Assembly: GCA_910589415.1 (NCBI GenBank)
Contig: OU342630.1
Coordinates: forward strand, 71,606,186-71,670,185
Direction of reading: 5' to 3'
Source: Malachius bipustulatus
Lineage: Eukaryota; Arthropoda; Insecta; Coleoptera; Melyridae
DNA: 64,000 nucleotides
Shown: piece by piece, positions 11,640 through 22,990 of the stretch
How the letters are laid out: every line of letters starts with the position of its first letter
How positions within the stretch are numbered: position 1 is the first letter of the stretch
Program-made: the position numbers and the translations under genes
Notes under the pieces: generated by a model
The model's input: only the letters and a program-made list of their open reading frames with translations
The model's database searches: none
What the model was told of the DNA's origin: nothing

Positions 11640-13115
11640 GATCCCTTACTATTTCTATATCTAGTAAGGGATGTTTCGGAGATATAGGGCCAAATTCAAT
11701 GGGCTAGTTTTTCTGATATAAGTTGAAAAAATAAATTTCAGCTCAAAGTGACGTTTTTTTTTTCAAAATTTTGAAAAATTGAACGCAGTTTTTGGTTATA
11801 ACTCGTATAAATTTGAGCCGATTTTGATGAAATTAAGAATAAACAAACCAAAATTATAATTCTATAAGTCTCAGTCTCAGTCTCTTATATCAAAAATATA
11901 AGTCTCAGGTTTTGTGGACGTCTTCCAGTGGCGTAGATATCCAAGATTGGAGCCTCTTTTCCCTCCCTATAATTTACGCCACTAACTTTCTTGCAAATGT
12001 CAAAATCGTTATTCAAATTGCTCATATACAAGGTGTCCAGGTATGAGTGTAAGAGCTACACGTGGCGACCTTCCTTGGACTATTTTGAGTAAAAAATCTT
12101 AATACAATAATGCTCTAAACCTCTTCACGGTGCCACAGGAGGTCATCAAAGCTAGAAATTCTGGGTCAGGAATATGCATATTATTGAACTTCTGTTTCCT
12201 TTTGCAGTTACGGTTAACATTTTTAAAGACTTTTGCAAAGTCTTATTTCATTTAATTTTCATAACAGTGCAATTATTAACTTTTTTAACATTTCTAAAAA
12301 AAAAAATTAGGAAATGTTAAAAAAGTTAATAATTGCACTGTTATGAAAATTAAATAAAATAAGACTTTGCAAAAGTCTTTAAAAATATTAACCGTAACTG
12401 CAAAAGGAAACAGAAGTTCAATAATATGCATATTCCTGACCCAGAATTTCTAACTTTGATGACCTCCTGTGGCACCGTGAAGAGGTTTAGAGCATTATTG
12501 TATTAAGATTTTTTACTCAAAATAGTCCAAGGAAGGTCGCCACGTGTAGCTCTTACACTCATACCTGGACACCCTGTATTAGCAAAAAGTATTTCTTATT
12601 TTTTTTATACGGCACCCCGTTTTTGAGATATTTTAAATTTCCTCAGGCAATGTCACTAATCATGAAAAATGCATTATAAAAATTCTAGTCGGATAACTTT
12701 AACATTACCAACATTACTTGAGAAAACTTAAAATATCTCAAAAACGGTTGCGTCCTATGAAAAAAACTAAAAAACACTTTTTTGTTCTAAAATGCAAGAG
12801 GTATTTAATAACGTTTTTGTATTTGCAATAAAGTCAGTGGCGTAAAATATAGGGAGGGAAAAGTGGCACTAAACCTGAGCATCTACGCCACTGAAAGACA
12901 TCTACAAAAACTGAAATAGCCAAATTAAAGAGTATTGTTCACATGCCAAGTTTCATCAAAATCGATTTTATATTTTTTGAAACTTTGACACCATCTTTTA
13001 AACGAAACGTCATTTTCAGCTAAAATTTACTTTTTCTACTTATATTTATGAGAGGTACCACCCCTTCAAATCTGGCTCTATATCTCTGAAACACTCGCTC
13101 AACCCCCAGCAATGG
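11640..13115. repeat. outer 1.5-kb degenerate palindrome hosting a younger foldback
   Basis: Flanking the sharp palindrome at 12026-12579 are older mirrored blocks. On the left are GATATAGGGCCAAAT, CAGTGGCGTAGAT, TTCCCTCCCTATAATTTACGCCACT and TTTGCAAATG. On the right are their complements AAGTCAGTGGCGTAAAATATAGGGAGGGAA, ATCTACGCCACTG and GGCTCTATATCTC. The identity between the outer arms is visibly lower than between the inner arms, so the inner element inserted into, or arose inside, an older palindromic repeat. Confidence 0.7.
12026..12579. repeat. 554-bp near-perfect foldback, ATACAAGGTGTCCAGGTATGAG ends
   Basis: The arms of about 270 bp are nearly identical in reverse complement, from ATACAAGGTGTCCAGGTATGAGTGTAAGAGC to its mirror ending ACACCCTGTAT. 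They meet at an A-rich centre near 12300 (CATTTCTAAAAAAAAAAATTAGGAAATG). I count only a handful of differences by eye, making this the youngest-looking foldback in the window. A transcript through it would form an uninterrupted ~270-bp hairpin. No reading frame is present. Confidence 0.92.
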
Positions 13116-13118
13116 GTT

Positions 13119-13871
13119 GTGTACAGGGTGTTTGAGAACATGTGTCGGAAAATGAAAGGTTTAATTCCCTGCCTCGTTCTAAGAAAAAAAGTTCCTATCA
13201 ACATGGGTCAGAAAATCCACCGTTTTCGAGATACACGGTGTCAAAAAAATCCGTTTTTTGACGAAATCTCTGGAACCGTTTCCGAGAAACTGAATTTTTG
13301 AACACTTCTTATAATTATTATTATTTACTTTTTGAGGACTACTTAAATTTTTGCCATATGGCAGTGGCGGAGATTTTTAAGTTATTCGAAAATTTGAAAA
13401 ATTTTCTCCCTCTTTTCTACGACACAGGAATATTTGGCATGGTGAAAGCACATTTTAAACTGTCAATGTTTTCTACATGAAAAAGGTGCTCCTAATCAAA
13501 AGCTTTAATGTGAAGTGTTTTCGAGAAAAACAGCATTTTATGATGAAAAACATAAAAGTGGCAACATGTTTTATTCTGGACTGAAACATTAGGTAGGTAC
13601 TTGTTTTCATATTTTTTTATGAATTGTTTCACCGCCACATAAAAATAATCAATTGGCTCGTAAAAATAGGATAATAATAAATTAATGACAAGATGTGTAC
13701 AAAAACTGGGTTCTGTATCTCAAACGTCTCCTGAGATATCCGTCAAATAACTGATTTTTTTGGCACCCTGTCGGTATGTCGAAAACGGACGTATGTTAAT
13801 AGGAGCTTTTTTTCATAGAACGAGGCAGGGACTCAGATCTTTCATTTTCCGACACATGTTTTACAGAATCT
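13119..13871. repeat. foldback, TGTACAGGGTGTTTGAGAACATGTG ends
   Basis: The left arm (about 13119-13260) carries ACATGTGTCGGAAAATGAAAGG, CTGCCTCGTTCTA and CGAGATACACGGTGTCAAAAAAATC. The right arm (about 13735-13871) carries the complements GGCACCCTGTCGGTATGTCGAAAACGG, AGAACGAGGCAG and TTTCATTTTCCGACACATGT. The ~480 bp between the arms is not symmetrical and includes another GCAGTGGCGGAG motif. Short plus-strand frames across the arms are incidental. Confidence 0.82.
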
Positions 13872-15099
13872 TTTATGACAATCTCAGTATGAAAAAAATC
13901 CCTGTTGTTATGTATAAGAGAATCACCCTAAATCTCAGGTCTCGTATCTCGTAGGTATAGCTTTTTTCTCGTTTGATTATATTTTACTTAAAATTCCCCT
14001 TGAATCGAATTATGTATTTGATCAAATTACCTGCTCCAGCAAGTAATTCTCCATTAATCTAATTTTCATATTTAGCTTCAGCGAATATTAATGGAAATGG
14101 AACACTTAATTACCTTATAGCTTTTAAGTAATTTAGGTGCTAATTCTTTTTAGATAATAAATTCTATCCATAAAAGGGCGTGGACTGGGAGCGCCTATTT
14201 CAGCTCAAAGTATACCTAAGTTTGCAACTTTCCAAATGGCCAAATTTCGTTTGATGGACAACGTAAATTCTTATGTAAATGTGAATGCCTATCCCTTTTC
14301 TAGAATACCTACGAGAGTGTAAACTGAAAGTATAAGACGTTTAAAAATGTTGTTAACATACTCTACACTAGACAAAAATAGAAAAAAATAATGAAAGGTC
14401 ATGCAGGTTGTTCTCTGTGATAATTTATCCAAATATAATCAATTTTGAATGAACTCAAGAGTCATTTGAACTTGAATAATATTTCTTTCCTCCTTATTTC
14501 CTCCGGAAGAAAAAAAATTAGAAATATCCCTGCTTATATTTAAATGACATTTATTCAAGCTATTTGCTTTATAAATTAAACATGAACAGAAGAATATTAG
14601 AATGTATAGGTACTTGTGTGCGGAATAGGTTGGAATTACATAATACAGAGAATAGGGATAGCTCTATAAATTCCCGGGAAGGCACAAAATCCAGCCAACA
14701 TTCAATAGTCTCCCTTCCAGAGGAAACATTTTATTTTTACTTGTTTTTTGCTTTTTTGCTACCCCATTAAAAGTTGACGCTTTGAATAGATACAGAAAGC
14801 AATTTCGTTAAAGTTGCTTTTACCAAAGGAATTAATTTACGGTTTTAGTTAGTTAAGAGTTAATGAGAGTGCAGGTTAATTAAGCTCTTCGTATGCACAA
14901 CCTAAGGGGTGCAACAAAAAACATCAAAAGATAATTGAACATTATTTTGAATGTAATTCGTATATTAATACCTACATTAAGACACACACAAAAAAAACTA
15001 GGCAGGAATATTATAGTCACTTTCTCATCACAAGTTGTACACGTCTGGAGCAAAAGGATAAAAATATAAAAAGCACCGACAATGATAAAAACATCGAGC
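13872..15099. other. intronic stretch, nothing recognised
   Basis: AT-rich ZDHHC intron 3 DNA. I see no gene, no clear inverted repeat and no microsatellite. Short open frames at 14564-14770 and 14880-15101 lack recognisable motifs and have the composition of random AT-rich sequence. Confidence 0.5.
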
Positions 15100-16470
15100 A
15101 TCCATTAGAAAGGCTGCAAATCATGTTATTTTTAACGCCACCAACTCTTCTGGGAGAAACCATGTCACTTGCGAAGGAAGCTAAGTACCTAGGAGTCATT
15201 TTGAAAAAAAAAACATACTTGGAACTCCCATCTGGAAAAAGTAATACAGCGTAATCCAGAAGGAGTAATACAAAAAGGAGTAGGAGTCAAAAAGATCCTA
15301 CACTCAATGTGTAGGAAGATTTGTGGCAAAACATGGAGAATTGAACCCAAATCAATATAAATAAATACCTACTGGCTTTATGTAGTGATCGTCAGACCTA
15401 TGATTGAGTATGTCAGTACCACTTGGTGCTCAAATAGCCAACCGGTCTACAGAGACAATATTGTCTGGCGATCTATTGTGTGGTGCTATTAATAGTGTCG
15501 GCGGCTATGAAAATACTACTAAATAAACTCTACATATTTATTTGGAGAGGGAGGCCAGCCATATAGAGGGCTGCATATAGAATATTGCAGATGACAACAA
15601 GCTTGCCAAAGGCTTATAACTTGGAGCGAACCAGCTTACTGGATGATATAGAAAGTCACAGTCTACTGGGTATGCCCTCGGGCATAAAGCTTAAGATCAT
15701 CATGCACCGTTGGACAACAGAAATGAACTCCTAACATCAGATTTCAGATGGCTTACCGATGGGTCTAAGACATCCACAGGAACTGGAGCTTGGATGTGTA
15801 GCCCTGGTTCGAAGAATAGAGTCTTCTGGACTTGCCATGCCGAAATCTATGCTATGATTTAGGAAAAGATGAACTGTCTACGCAGATGAGTAAAAATATT
15901 TTCAGACAGCCAAGCGGCTTCGAAAGCCCTAAACTCCAGCTACTGCAAATCTCTGGAACTGTCAATTAACTCTGAATGCCCTCGCACTCGCAAGAAGCAA
16001 CGAAGTAACTCTGGTCTGGATTCCGGGCCACGTTGAATACGTAGAGAACTAACTTGCCGACTCTGGTTAGGAAAGTTGCCGAATCCGAATCTATCGGACC
16101 AAAACCGGCAGTTGGCATATCACCGAATATTACCAAAACAACAATACGCAACTGGGCTGAGAGGGAAGTCCTCCAGCACTGTCAAACTTACCAAGATTGC
16201 ACCTTTCGAAGGCCTTTATAAAGAGCCACTTCACACGTGCCACTTTACATGGAGCACGTCGAAAATATGACTAAAGGACTATTGAAGCTTAACAGGAAAG
16301 AACCGAGGCAGTTCTTGGTGGATTATGAAGCAGCAAAACACGTCATATGCGAGTATCTCGACTTTGGGAAGAACCAAATTACAAACCTTCGGGAGAGACT
16401 CTCTCAAACCACAGGACATGATACATTCCCAACAGTCACGATAGTTTCCTCAAGGAGGCCTACCTGATGG
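15100..16470 (+). pseudogene. dead non-LTR retrotransposon, RT C-terminus plus RNase H
   Basis: Read on the plus strand, with many stops and frameshifts, this shows the order expected of an I/R1-type non-LTR element. At about 15160 comes EAKYLGVILKKKTYLEL (the post-RT block with YLGV). At about 15300-15430 there is a segment ending in RPMIEYVSTTWCSNSQPV. Then there is a linker with AAYRILQMTTSLPK. At 15755-15860 an RNase H domain begins WLTDGSKTSTGTGAW and continues to CHAEIYAM, with IFSDSQAASKALNS at about 15900. The 5' part (endonuclease and RT motifs 1-5) is missing. Its orientation is opposite to the host ZDHHC gene. It cannot make a functional protein. Confidence 0.82.
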
Positions 16471-16747
16471 GGTTAATGTAACACGATCAGATATGAGCCA
16501 CAATAGACCCCCGGTCTCAGTGGAGGTGTCACAATGACCCAACTTATATCAATATTTTACCTAACTGCAAGCAGATTTGGTTGCCGACCAATATTTTCAC
16601 ACTTATAACACTTAACGAACATCAATTATTGGTGTCAGTCCACAAAATGGAAACAACATGTTTCCAGATAACCTTAACGTCATCCATAAAATAAGTAGTT
16701 ATGTTGTTATGATCGCACAGTTACCTGGACTTTATCTCTCAACTTAC

Positions 16748-17074
16748 CTGGATAAATGTACAAGTGAACATAGTAGTTCTTGTCCTGCCGCCATTACAAG
16801 TCAGATCATTGGGTCGACCCTTCAGTCTCGGATAGCACTTTTCTTGACTGCCGTCACCATTGGCGGTGCCATTGGGGATGGCGGCCGTCCTGTTCACCGG
16901 CTGTGTCTGACGCTGTTGCCGGATATACTCATAAGTTGTGAGGCCCAGAAACGAGATGTAAATATGGAAGAAGCAGAGATGAAGCAGCAAGCCTGCTGTT
17001 ACGGCCGCCAGAAGACCCAGACCTCCCACGATAGCCAAAAAGGCTGCGTCACTAGTCGGGAGAGTGCTTGCAAC
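16748..17074 (-). CDS. ZDHHC1/11-like palmitoyltransferase, exon 3 (TM4 and TTxE motif)
   Basis: This 109-codon exon is bounded by acceptor TTTTCTAG before 17074 and consensus donor CAG/GTAAGT after 16748, both in phase 0. It encodes VASTLPTSDAAFLAIVGG and a long hydrophobic segment, the fourth transmembrane helix. After that come HIYISFLGLTTYEYIRQQR, containing the TTxE motif (TTYE) found after TM4 in DHHC enzymes, and then an Asn/Gly-rich cytosolic stretch. The exon is GC-rich. The plus-strand open frame over the same bases is a shadow. Confidence 0.9.
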
Positions 17075-17144
17075 CTAGAAAATGTGATCAAAAGACATTT
17101 TTCTAATAGGAGGTTTTTGGAGGTTAATAGAAAATTGAACCAAC

Positions 17145-17446
17145 CTGGTGGTAATTTTGACGGTTTTGGCCGTTGATGGCGTCATCGGTGGTATTGGTCG
17201 CATTGTGATGGAACCATTCTGGTCGAAAATGGTAGAGGAAAAGATCGGCGACGGCGACCGCAGCCACTAGTAATGCGGCAGCCATGGCGCTGGAGACGCA
17301 CATGAAGAAAGGCAGGTAGTTGCGGCCGCCGATGCACTGGTTCAACCACTTGCAGTGGTGGTCAAAACGAGCCACGCACTTGTTGCAGGCCTGGCAGTGC
17401 TTCGTACGGGGGCCGCTCGTTGTGATGCAGCAAAGGTAGCAGTGGC
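17145..17446 (-). CDS. ZDHHC1/11-like palmitoyltransferase, exon 2 (catalytic DHHC cysteine-rich domain)
   Basis: This exon encodes the zinc-binding cysteine-rich domain and active site of a protein S-palmitoyltransferase, an integral membrane enzyme that transfers palmitate from acyl-CoA to cysteines. It reads HCYLCCITTSGPRTKHC, then QACNKCVARF and DHHCKWLNQCIGGRNY, with the nucleophile Cys at about residue 135 of the model. All CRD cysteines and histidines are present. The KHCxxCNKCV...FDHHCKWLNxC pattern is that of the ZDHHC1/ZDHHC11 group. A hydrophobic TM3 (LPFFMCVSSAMAAALLVAAV) follows. The start (after ..TTCAAG) completes a Gly codon from exon 1. The end is CAG/GTTGGT in phase 0. Vertebrate ZDHHC1 has been linked to STING signalling; nothing here tests that role. 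Confidence 0.95.
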
Positions 17447-19600
17447 CTTGAACGTCACCAACAAGATCAATATTTAGATAAGCTATTGTTTCAATTAAAT
17501 TCTCATTAAAATTAATCTCGTTCCATTCTTTACAAGCACCTATTAAGTAGTGCCCGTTAAAATTAAGAATAATATTCGCCCTATGTTGGTGGCAGTTAAA
17601 ATGATCTCGGGGTTAATATATCTTTCGACTCAAAGAGGGTAAAATGGAGTGGAAACAAACGAGCTTCTGAATTCCAACTTGCCGGGTAATTACTTCTGCC
17701 TTAATTGGTATCATTTATTACTCACGTTTGACGTTGTGAAATTCAGGAACTTTGAAAATTCAAGAGTATAGTGACTTTCTAAAGCTTAGGCGCTCAGTTT
17801 GTGCATGTAAATATTTCCGGGGTTCTTTTGTAGCTCGGGGGGACTGCCACCATAAAGTTAAATATGAAATGTAGCGAATGAGAATACAGAAAACATGTTG
17901 CTTTTATTTTAGAAATTGGTAATAAATATTAATAAATTATCGGTCAAAATAATAACGAATGCATGCTTTTAAGGTACTATTTCAATATTTATTATCTGTC
18001 TGAGTATTATTTGTATTTACCAAGCAAAGTGGTAATATTATTTAAAGAACGCAAAATTTTCTGCATTGAAAATTGTGAACAGGGACCACTCATTGTTTAC
18101 ATTGACAAATTTTCTACTACGCCCTTTACAGATATTATATTATCTGGACAGTCTAACAAAAATTGTATAACGATGGATTAATACCGTGGAGACCACCAAC
18201 TTGACCTACATTACATTGAACAGACGTCTGACGTAATCGAGAAGCTCGTTTATAATTTTCTCGTGAACATGTGACCTGGAATTTGTCTCAGCAGAGTTGA
18301 GGACTCTTTGAGTAGCCTGGGTCTTGCATTCGGAACCGAACGAGTGTGGAGATGAAAAGGTGAACGTTCTTCTGAGTGCAAAATGTACATTCAACAGTTG
18401 GGTAAATTATTACGGAGGTTCTGTATTGATGTGAGCGGGAACATCAATAGATGCTTGCACAAAGTTAGTCTTCGTCTCTGATATATCTCGCCGATATATC
18501 GGAGAGGATTTTATTTTTTACTAATGTATAGCAAATGTAACCTGCTCTATGGTTCAAGAAAATGACACACAAGAAGCAAGTTGCGTCACTGAATTTTTGG
18601 CTTAAGTGGAAATTACAGAGACGATTTCTGGATGACATTGAAAATGTTTGTGGTATATGCTGGAAAAGTCTGGAAATTCTGGAACATAACAATAAAGGTC
18701 GTGCATTTGTAGTAACAACAAAAGAGCTTCAAAACCCCCCTTTGTCAAGCAACAAAAAATGTATTTCAAAATTCAACAGAACAAAAGATTTGAAATAAAC
18801 AAATGCTTAGAGAATGACATGTGTCAAAAATCATATTACTGCAGAAGTAAGAGAAAATAAGCAGCAATAATTAATTATTTCAATAGGAACTTGAACTATG
18901 TATAACATCCTAGCTTGTCCTTTACCGCTCAACCTGCCAAATTGCTTTGGCTTGGCACTGTATTTCCTTTGTTATGTCATCCATAGAATCTCTTAGTATT
19001 GATCTAGCTGTGCCAGTGCCACACGAAATACTTAGAATATCGTGGTTAAGAAGATAGAATTACGGATCCAGATGAAGTTAGTTTTTTTTGTTAGTGCGAA
19101 TACCTAATCACTCCATGTCAATAACAACTGTTTCACCTTTGGTTGCTAAGTACCTAAGTATACACTTGAAAAAATTAACTTAAATTTAAGTTAGGCGGTG
19201 GGAATAAACGTTAAGTGATACGCCTTTTCAACTCCTCATCTAGAATTTGAAGGTCTTCTGGCATTATTTTATTAGGTCCATTTTTTGCAGACAGGTTAGT
19301 TCTATTAGGGATGGAGTCCGAACCTTTACTCGAAGTTCAAGTATCCAAATGCAGTTTGAGTAAAGCTGTTTGAGTATATATCTGTTAGAATCTCTTAGCG
19401 TCTTACCCTTTTATAAATCTGAAAAAATTATCCGCAATAACAAGATTGTGACTAATGAAGCTATCCCTTCAAGGTCATTGAAACCGTCTATACATACATA
19501 CATTAATACTCTGTGGATTATTCTACTACGCCTTAATAAATAACTATAATAAAATCATGAAAAAATCTTTTGATGCATTAAAAAAAGAAAGTCTACTCAC
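17447..19600 (-). other. ZDHHC-like intron 1 (2.15 kb)
   Basis: The intron lies between donor GAAG/GTGAGTAG at 19601/19600 and the acceptor ..CAAG before 17446. It is AT-rich with no supported gene. Around 18206-18394 a minus-strand frame carries slightly higher GC and a CKTQATQRVLNSAETNSRSH stretch that I cannot assign. It may be repeat-derived. I see nothing else structured. Confidence 0.6.
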
Positions 19601-19910
19601 CTTCCTCAATAACGTGTCTATGCTTCTTCCTGTCCAACACCCCGACCTGCCTGCTCGTCTTCGCCCGCACTTCCTGCTCGGCGGGATCGACGAAGGCGGC
19701 GGTGAGATGAGATATCACGTGCAGCAGCAACAGGACGGCGAGGGCGATGGCGACGGGCAACCGAGTCCAACCAAGAGGCGGCAGCAGCAGGAAGTAGGTG
19801 CCGGTGGCGAGGGCCGCGAGCACCGCCCACCCCGTCACCTGCAGCGGATGCAGAGGCAGCTGCAGACCGTGCACGCGACGGGGACGCTCACGTGGAAAGG
19901 GGGTGGACAT
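19601..19910 (-). CDS. ZDHHC1/11-like palmitoyltransferase, exon 1 (N-terminus, TM1-TM2)
   Basis: The ATG at 19910-19908 opens MSTPFPRERPRRVHGLQLPL, followed by HPLQVTGW and two hydrophobic helices (about residues 25-47 and 52-74). Next come the DPA element (HLTAAFVDPAEQEVR) and a luminal-to-cytosolic linker ending HRHVIEE. DHHC proteins of the ZDHHC1/11 group have a comparable PLHPxQ N-terminus and an HVIE(D/E) just before the cysteine-rich domain. The donor GAAG/GTGAGT leaves one base (phase 1) that joins exactly with exon 2 to give ...HVIEEGHCYLC. An in-frame stop lies a short way upstream, so this ATG is the likely start, although a non-coding 5' exon is possible. The exon is GC-rich. Confidence 0.9.
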
Positions 19911-20141
19911 CGGTGAAAGAAGTGCGGGGGTGGCATGGTGCAGAGGCCATGTAGATTAGTAGCAGGACATCTAGTTGAGAAAACAAAAACGGTTTTAAGT
20001 ATACCCCTAATGCTGTTTTCTTAGAAAATATTAGTATATAATTTGTAGAATTGATCTCGGTTAAGATGGGTAGAAAATGTGTACCATGATCGATTGCTTT
20101 TTCATGACTCGACAATTGATTGGACGAAAAATTGCAAGGAA

Positions 20142-20330
20142 AGAAGTTGTTTGGTTTTGAGGGGGATATAATTTGCAGACCAGAACCACCCCCAATCCCT
20201 GAATCGTAATACCCGAAAAAAATCAACGTTCCCATTAAAAATATCAAAGTCACCCCCACCTCCTGCCTAGGGGTTGGTGGTGGTTCTGGTCTGCAGCAAA
20301 TTATATCCCCCTCTAAACTAAACAACTTCT
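20142..20330. repeat. 189-bp foldback, AAGAAGTTGTTTGGTTTTGAGGGGGATATAA ends
   Basis: The left part AGAAGTTGTTTGG..GAGGGGGATATAATTTGCAGACCAGAACCACC is mirrored on the right as GGTGGTTCTGGTCTGCAGCAAATTATATCCCCCTC..AAACAACTTCT. The central ~70 bp carries a weaker inner pairing (ACCCCCAATCCC with GGGGTTGGTGG). It lies upstream of the ZDHHC first exon, about 230 bp from its start codon, so it may sit in the 5' flank or 5' UTR. Confidence 0.85.
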
Positions 20331-22449
20331 GCTTTTTTATCAAAGTACCGAGAAAGCCGTTTTTGTCTTCCCTGTTTAGGGAATGAGGACGAATTTGAAA
20401 AACAAAATTAATACAAAAGTTTGTTTTTTGTGTGTTCAAACGATGTCTTCCTCAAAACCAAACAACTTTTGTCCCAAACTATTTTTCGGAGAATGTTGCC
20501 CCTCTCCAATAATTCCGAAAATAGAATAAAATGGATCACCCAGTATAAACAAATGAATATCTTTGTTATTTTCAAAGTTAAATATTTTTAATATTAAAAA
20601 AAAAACTATGGAAAGCTACATTAAAGTTTAATAGATAAACAGTCCTTGTAGATTTCATAATTTGCTCACACAAGTTTTTAGAAACTGCATTTAAATCTAT
20701 TTTGGAAACCTAGCTTACTGTATGCAACCTACTACTGTTTCTTGTCGCATGTTGATTGGGTCTATAAAAGTCAACCAAATCATCTTCTTGAATTTTTTAA
20801 GTGAAAGATTTGATCTAACTTGCTACGTAAAGAAGAAGGCTATTCCGTAGGTTGTTGGAAAGAATTATTCATGTTAGCCATTATAAAGCAATTTCATATT
20901 CTCCATAATATTAAAGTTTCGTCTTTAAATTGTCATTTTATTTTTACTATCATTGTTTGTATCGTAACTTTTAGTATTAGTAGGTGTATGTACTTATGTT
21001 ATCAGGATTATCGTCCAGTCATAGTTATAATGACGTTAACAATGCGTATATCGAATGAATTGCTTCATTTTCACGATTGCATGTATATGAGGGGAGTTGA
21101 AGCTTGAAGCAAAAGCACAGAATAGACTAATTTGGCAAAAGTTTCTGTGTTAGGGTAGGTACCTACAAATGTTCAATCAATTATTCATATCCTGATTTCA
21201 TTTTCGACTCTCGTAAAGTTAAATTATTTCCCTTCTGTCATTGAACTTAATGTGTTTCATCGTTTCATTCGTCAACTACCTATTTCATGAAGCCTATTCA
21301 CCCGTAAAAGAGCTTTCAATTTCGTTTTCTTTGAAGTAATGTTCATGTCATACCGCCGGGCATCGCATAAAAGGGTAGATGAACGATGAACCCCACCTTC
21401 ACCTTATGTATGATATTCCTCTTTTAGCTGCTTGAATAATTATATTTCTGGGTCGGTCTTCTGAGGCCCTAGCAAGGATTTTTATATAAAATAAAGGTTC
21501 TTTTATAAGACATAATAATTTATAAGACGACTTTTTCTTCATTTGACCAGCTCAACTTCGGTGATTCTTTTTTAGTACCATCTCTCTTTTTCATAAGCTT
21601 TTATTACGCTTTTTATTCAAAGACCTTCACGATGCTACTATAATATGTAACAAGGAATTATGCTATTGGTGCAATTCTTAATAAAATTCTTTCTGTGACC
21701 GGTCGGAGGTTTCATTTTCGCGATATACTCGGGGCGCTATTGCTATTGCCAGTCTCCAATATATTTCTAGATTTCTTAGGTGATTCCGCAAATTTTCATA
21801 CGTACAGAAAAGGATTTTTTGGAATTGAATGCTGTAGGTATTATAGTAGATCGTCAACGTTTTATTTGGATAGATGATGAAAAAAAATAGCTTGACTGTG
21901 CAAGCTGATCGACAACACAGACAGAAAGGACTATTCGGTTTTCGGATCTCTAAGGAAGAATAAATCCATTGCTCTCTGCAAATATTTGTGCAAGGTCTAG
22001 AATCAGTTCCAAACTATCGATTTAAATAAATAATTTTCTGATGCTGAGTGGGTCAAGGCTCTCGTACCTTTCAATGTACTATATTACTTAGTTGAAGTGT
22101 AACAGCCACCTGCGTTTAATTGCGAGCTTCCGCATTATCAAAGGTAAAGTTTTATTTTTTATTATTGACTTGTTTTAATTATTTTTCATTATAGAGTTTC
22201 AGGATATGGGTTTTATTGTTTGAAATTCAAGCGTACAAAGTTTTAAGAATTCTTTCGTTACATTTAATGACTTCAGTAGGTACTAAAAGACTGGACGCTG
22301 AAGGTGATTGATTTCGAGTTGATGGATGATACATAAAACACTAATAAAAAAAAAGAAAATTAAATAAAAATGATTCCGAGTTGTTCTTTTATTTTTGCGG
22401 AGGTCCATGTCTTCGAATTAATGTGAGTCAGTTACACCACAATTTTTTT
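20331..22449. other. upstream flank of the ZDHHC gene, no gene recognised
   Basis: AT-rich intergenic DNA. Short frames (20820-21107, 21695-21877) have no family signature. I see no clear core promoter, no microsatellite and no delimitable mobile element. Palindromic GTAGGTACCTAC-type words, which recur throughout the window, are present near 21157. Confidence 0.45.
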
Positions 22450-22990
22450 TTTATATTCAAGATGGTGCAAAAGTAATCATCCAATTTCCTAAGGCCATAA
22501 CTTTTTTGTAAATAAAAAAAATTTGCTGAAAGACCTTCAATTTTTTCCTGTTAGGTCGAGAAAATATTATCGACCGAATGGCTGCTGCCAGAGTTGATGC
22601 ATATTTGCGCACATTTTAGAGTCCCTATTTGCCATCACTTTTCTTATTACTGCAGGCGATAGATTTGCCATTTCCTCTTCAAAAAAAAAGGAGAAATTCA
22701 TCGACCTGGAAGCATTGCGTGCAAAATGGCTCGTGCTGTGTATGAAGTCGCACCGTCCTGCTGGAACCACATGATCTCTAAGCCCAATTCATCAATTTTC
22801 GCCAACAGGAACTGATTTAACATGGTCTACTGATGTCAAATTTAGTGTCTGATCTCATGTTGAGCCAAATTCCAAGAGACGAAAGGCTAATCGCCGCAAT
22901 CTTTATCCTGTTAACTTTGCACGGCCAGGATATTTACAATGAAATTCACATTGTGTTAAAACCATTAACCCCTGCTATTGCTCAAAAACA
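22450..22990 (-). pseudogene. IS630-related transposase fossil (DDE domain and C-terminus)
   Basis: On the minus strand, about 22825-22716 reads TMLNQFLLAKIDELGLEIMW, then FQQDGATSYTARAIL. This matches the strongly conserved MWFQQDGATCHTA block around the second catalytic Asp of a large insect IS630-type family. Downstream, EEEMANLSPAVIRKVMANRD and a degenerate helix correspond to the family's C-terminus, but the segment with the third acidic residue is deleted (a stop follows MLPGR). Upstream similarity (VNGF..) fades by about 22990. It is truncated, frameshifted and inactive. Confidence 0.75.

Noticed and set aside
16658..17176. 172-codon plus-strand open frame
   Set aside because: It is the antisense shadow of ZDHHC exon 3, whose minus-strand frame has splice sites, a transmembrane helix and the TTxE motif.
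19557..19916. 119-codon plus-strand open frame rich in Gln/Gly
   Set aside because: It is antisense to ZDHHC exon 1; the GC-rich codons of the real exon create a stop-free opposite strand.
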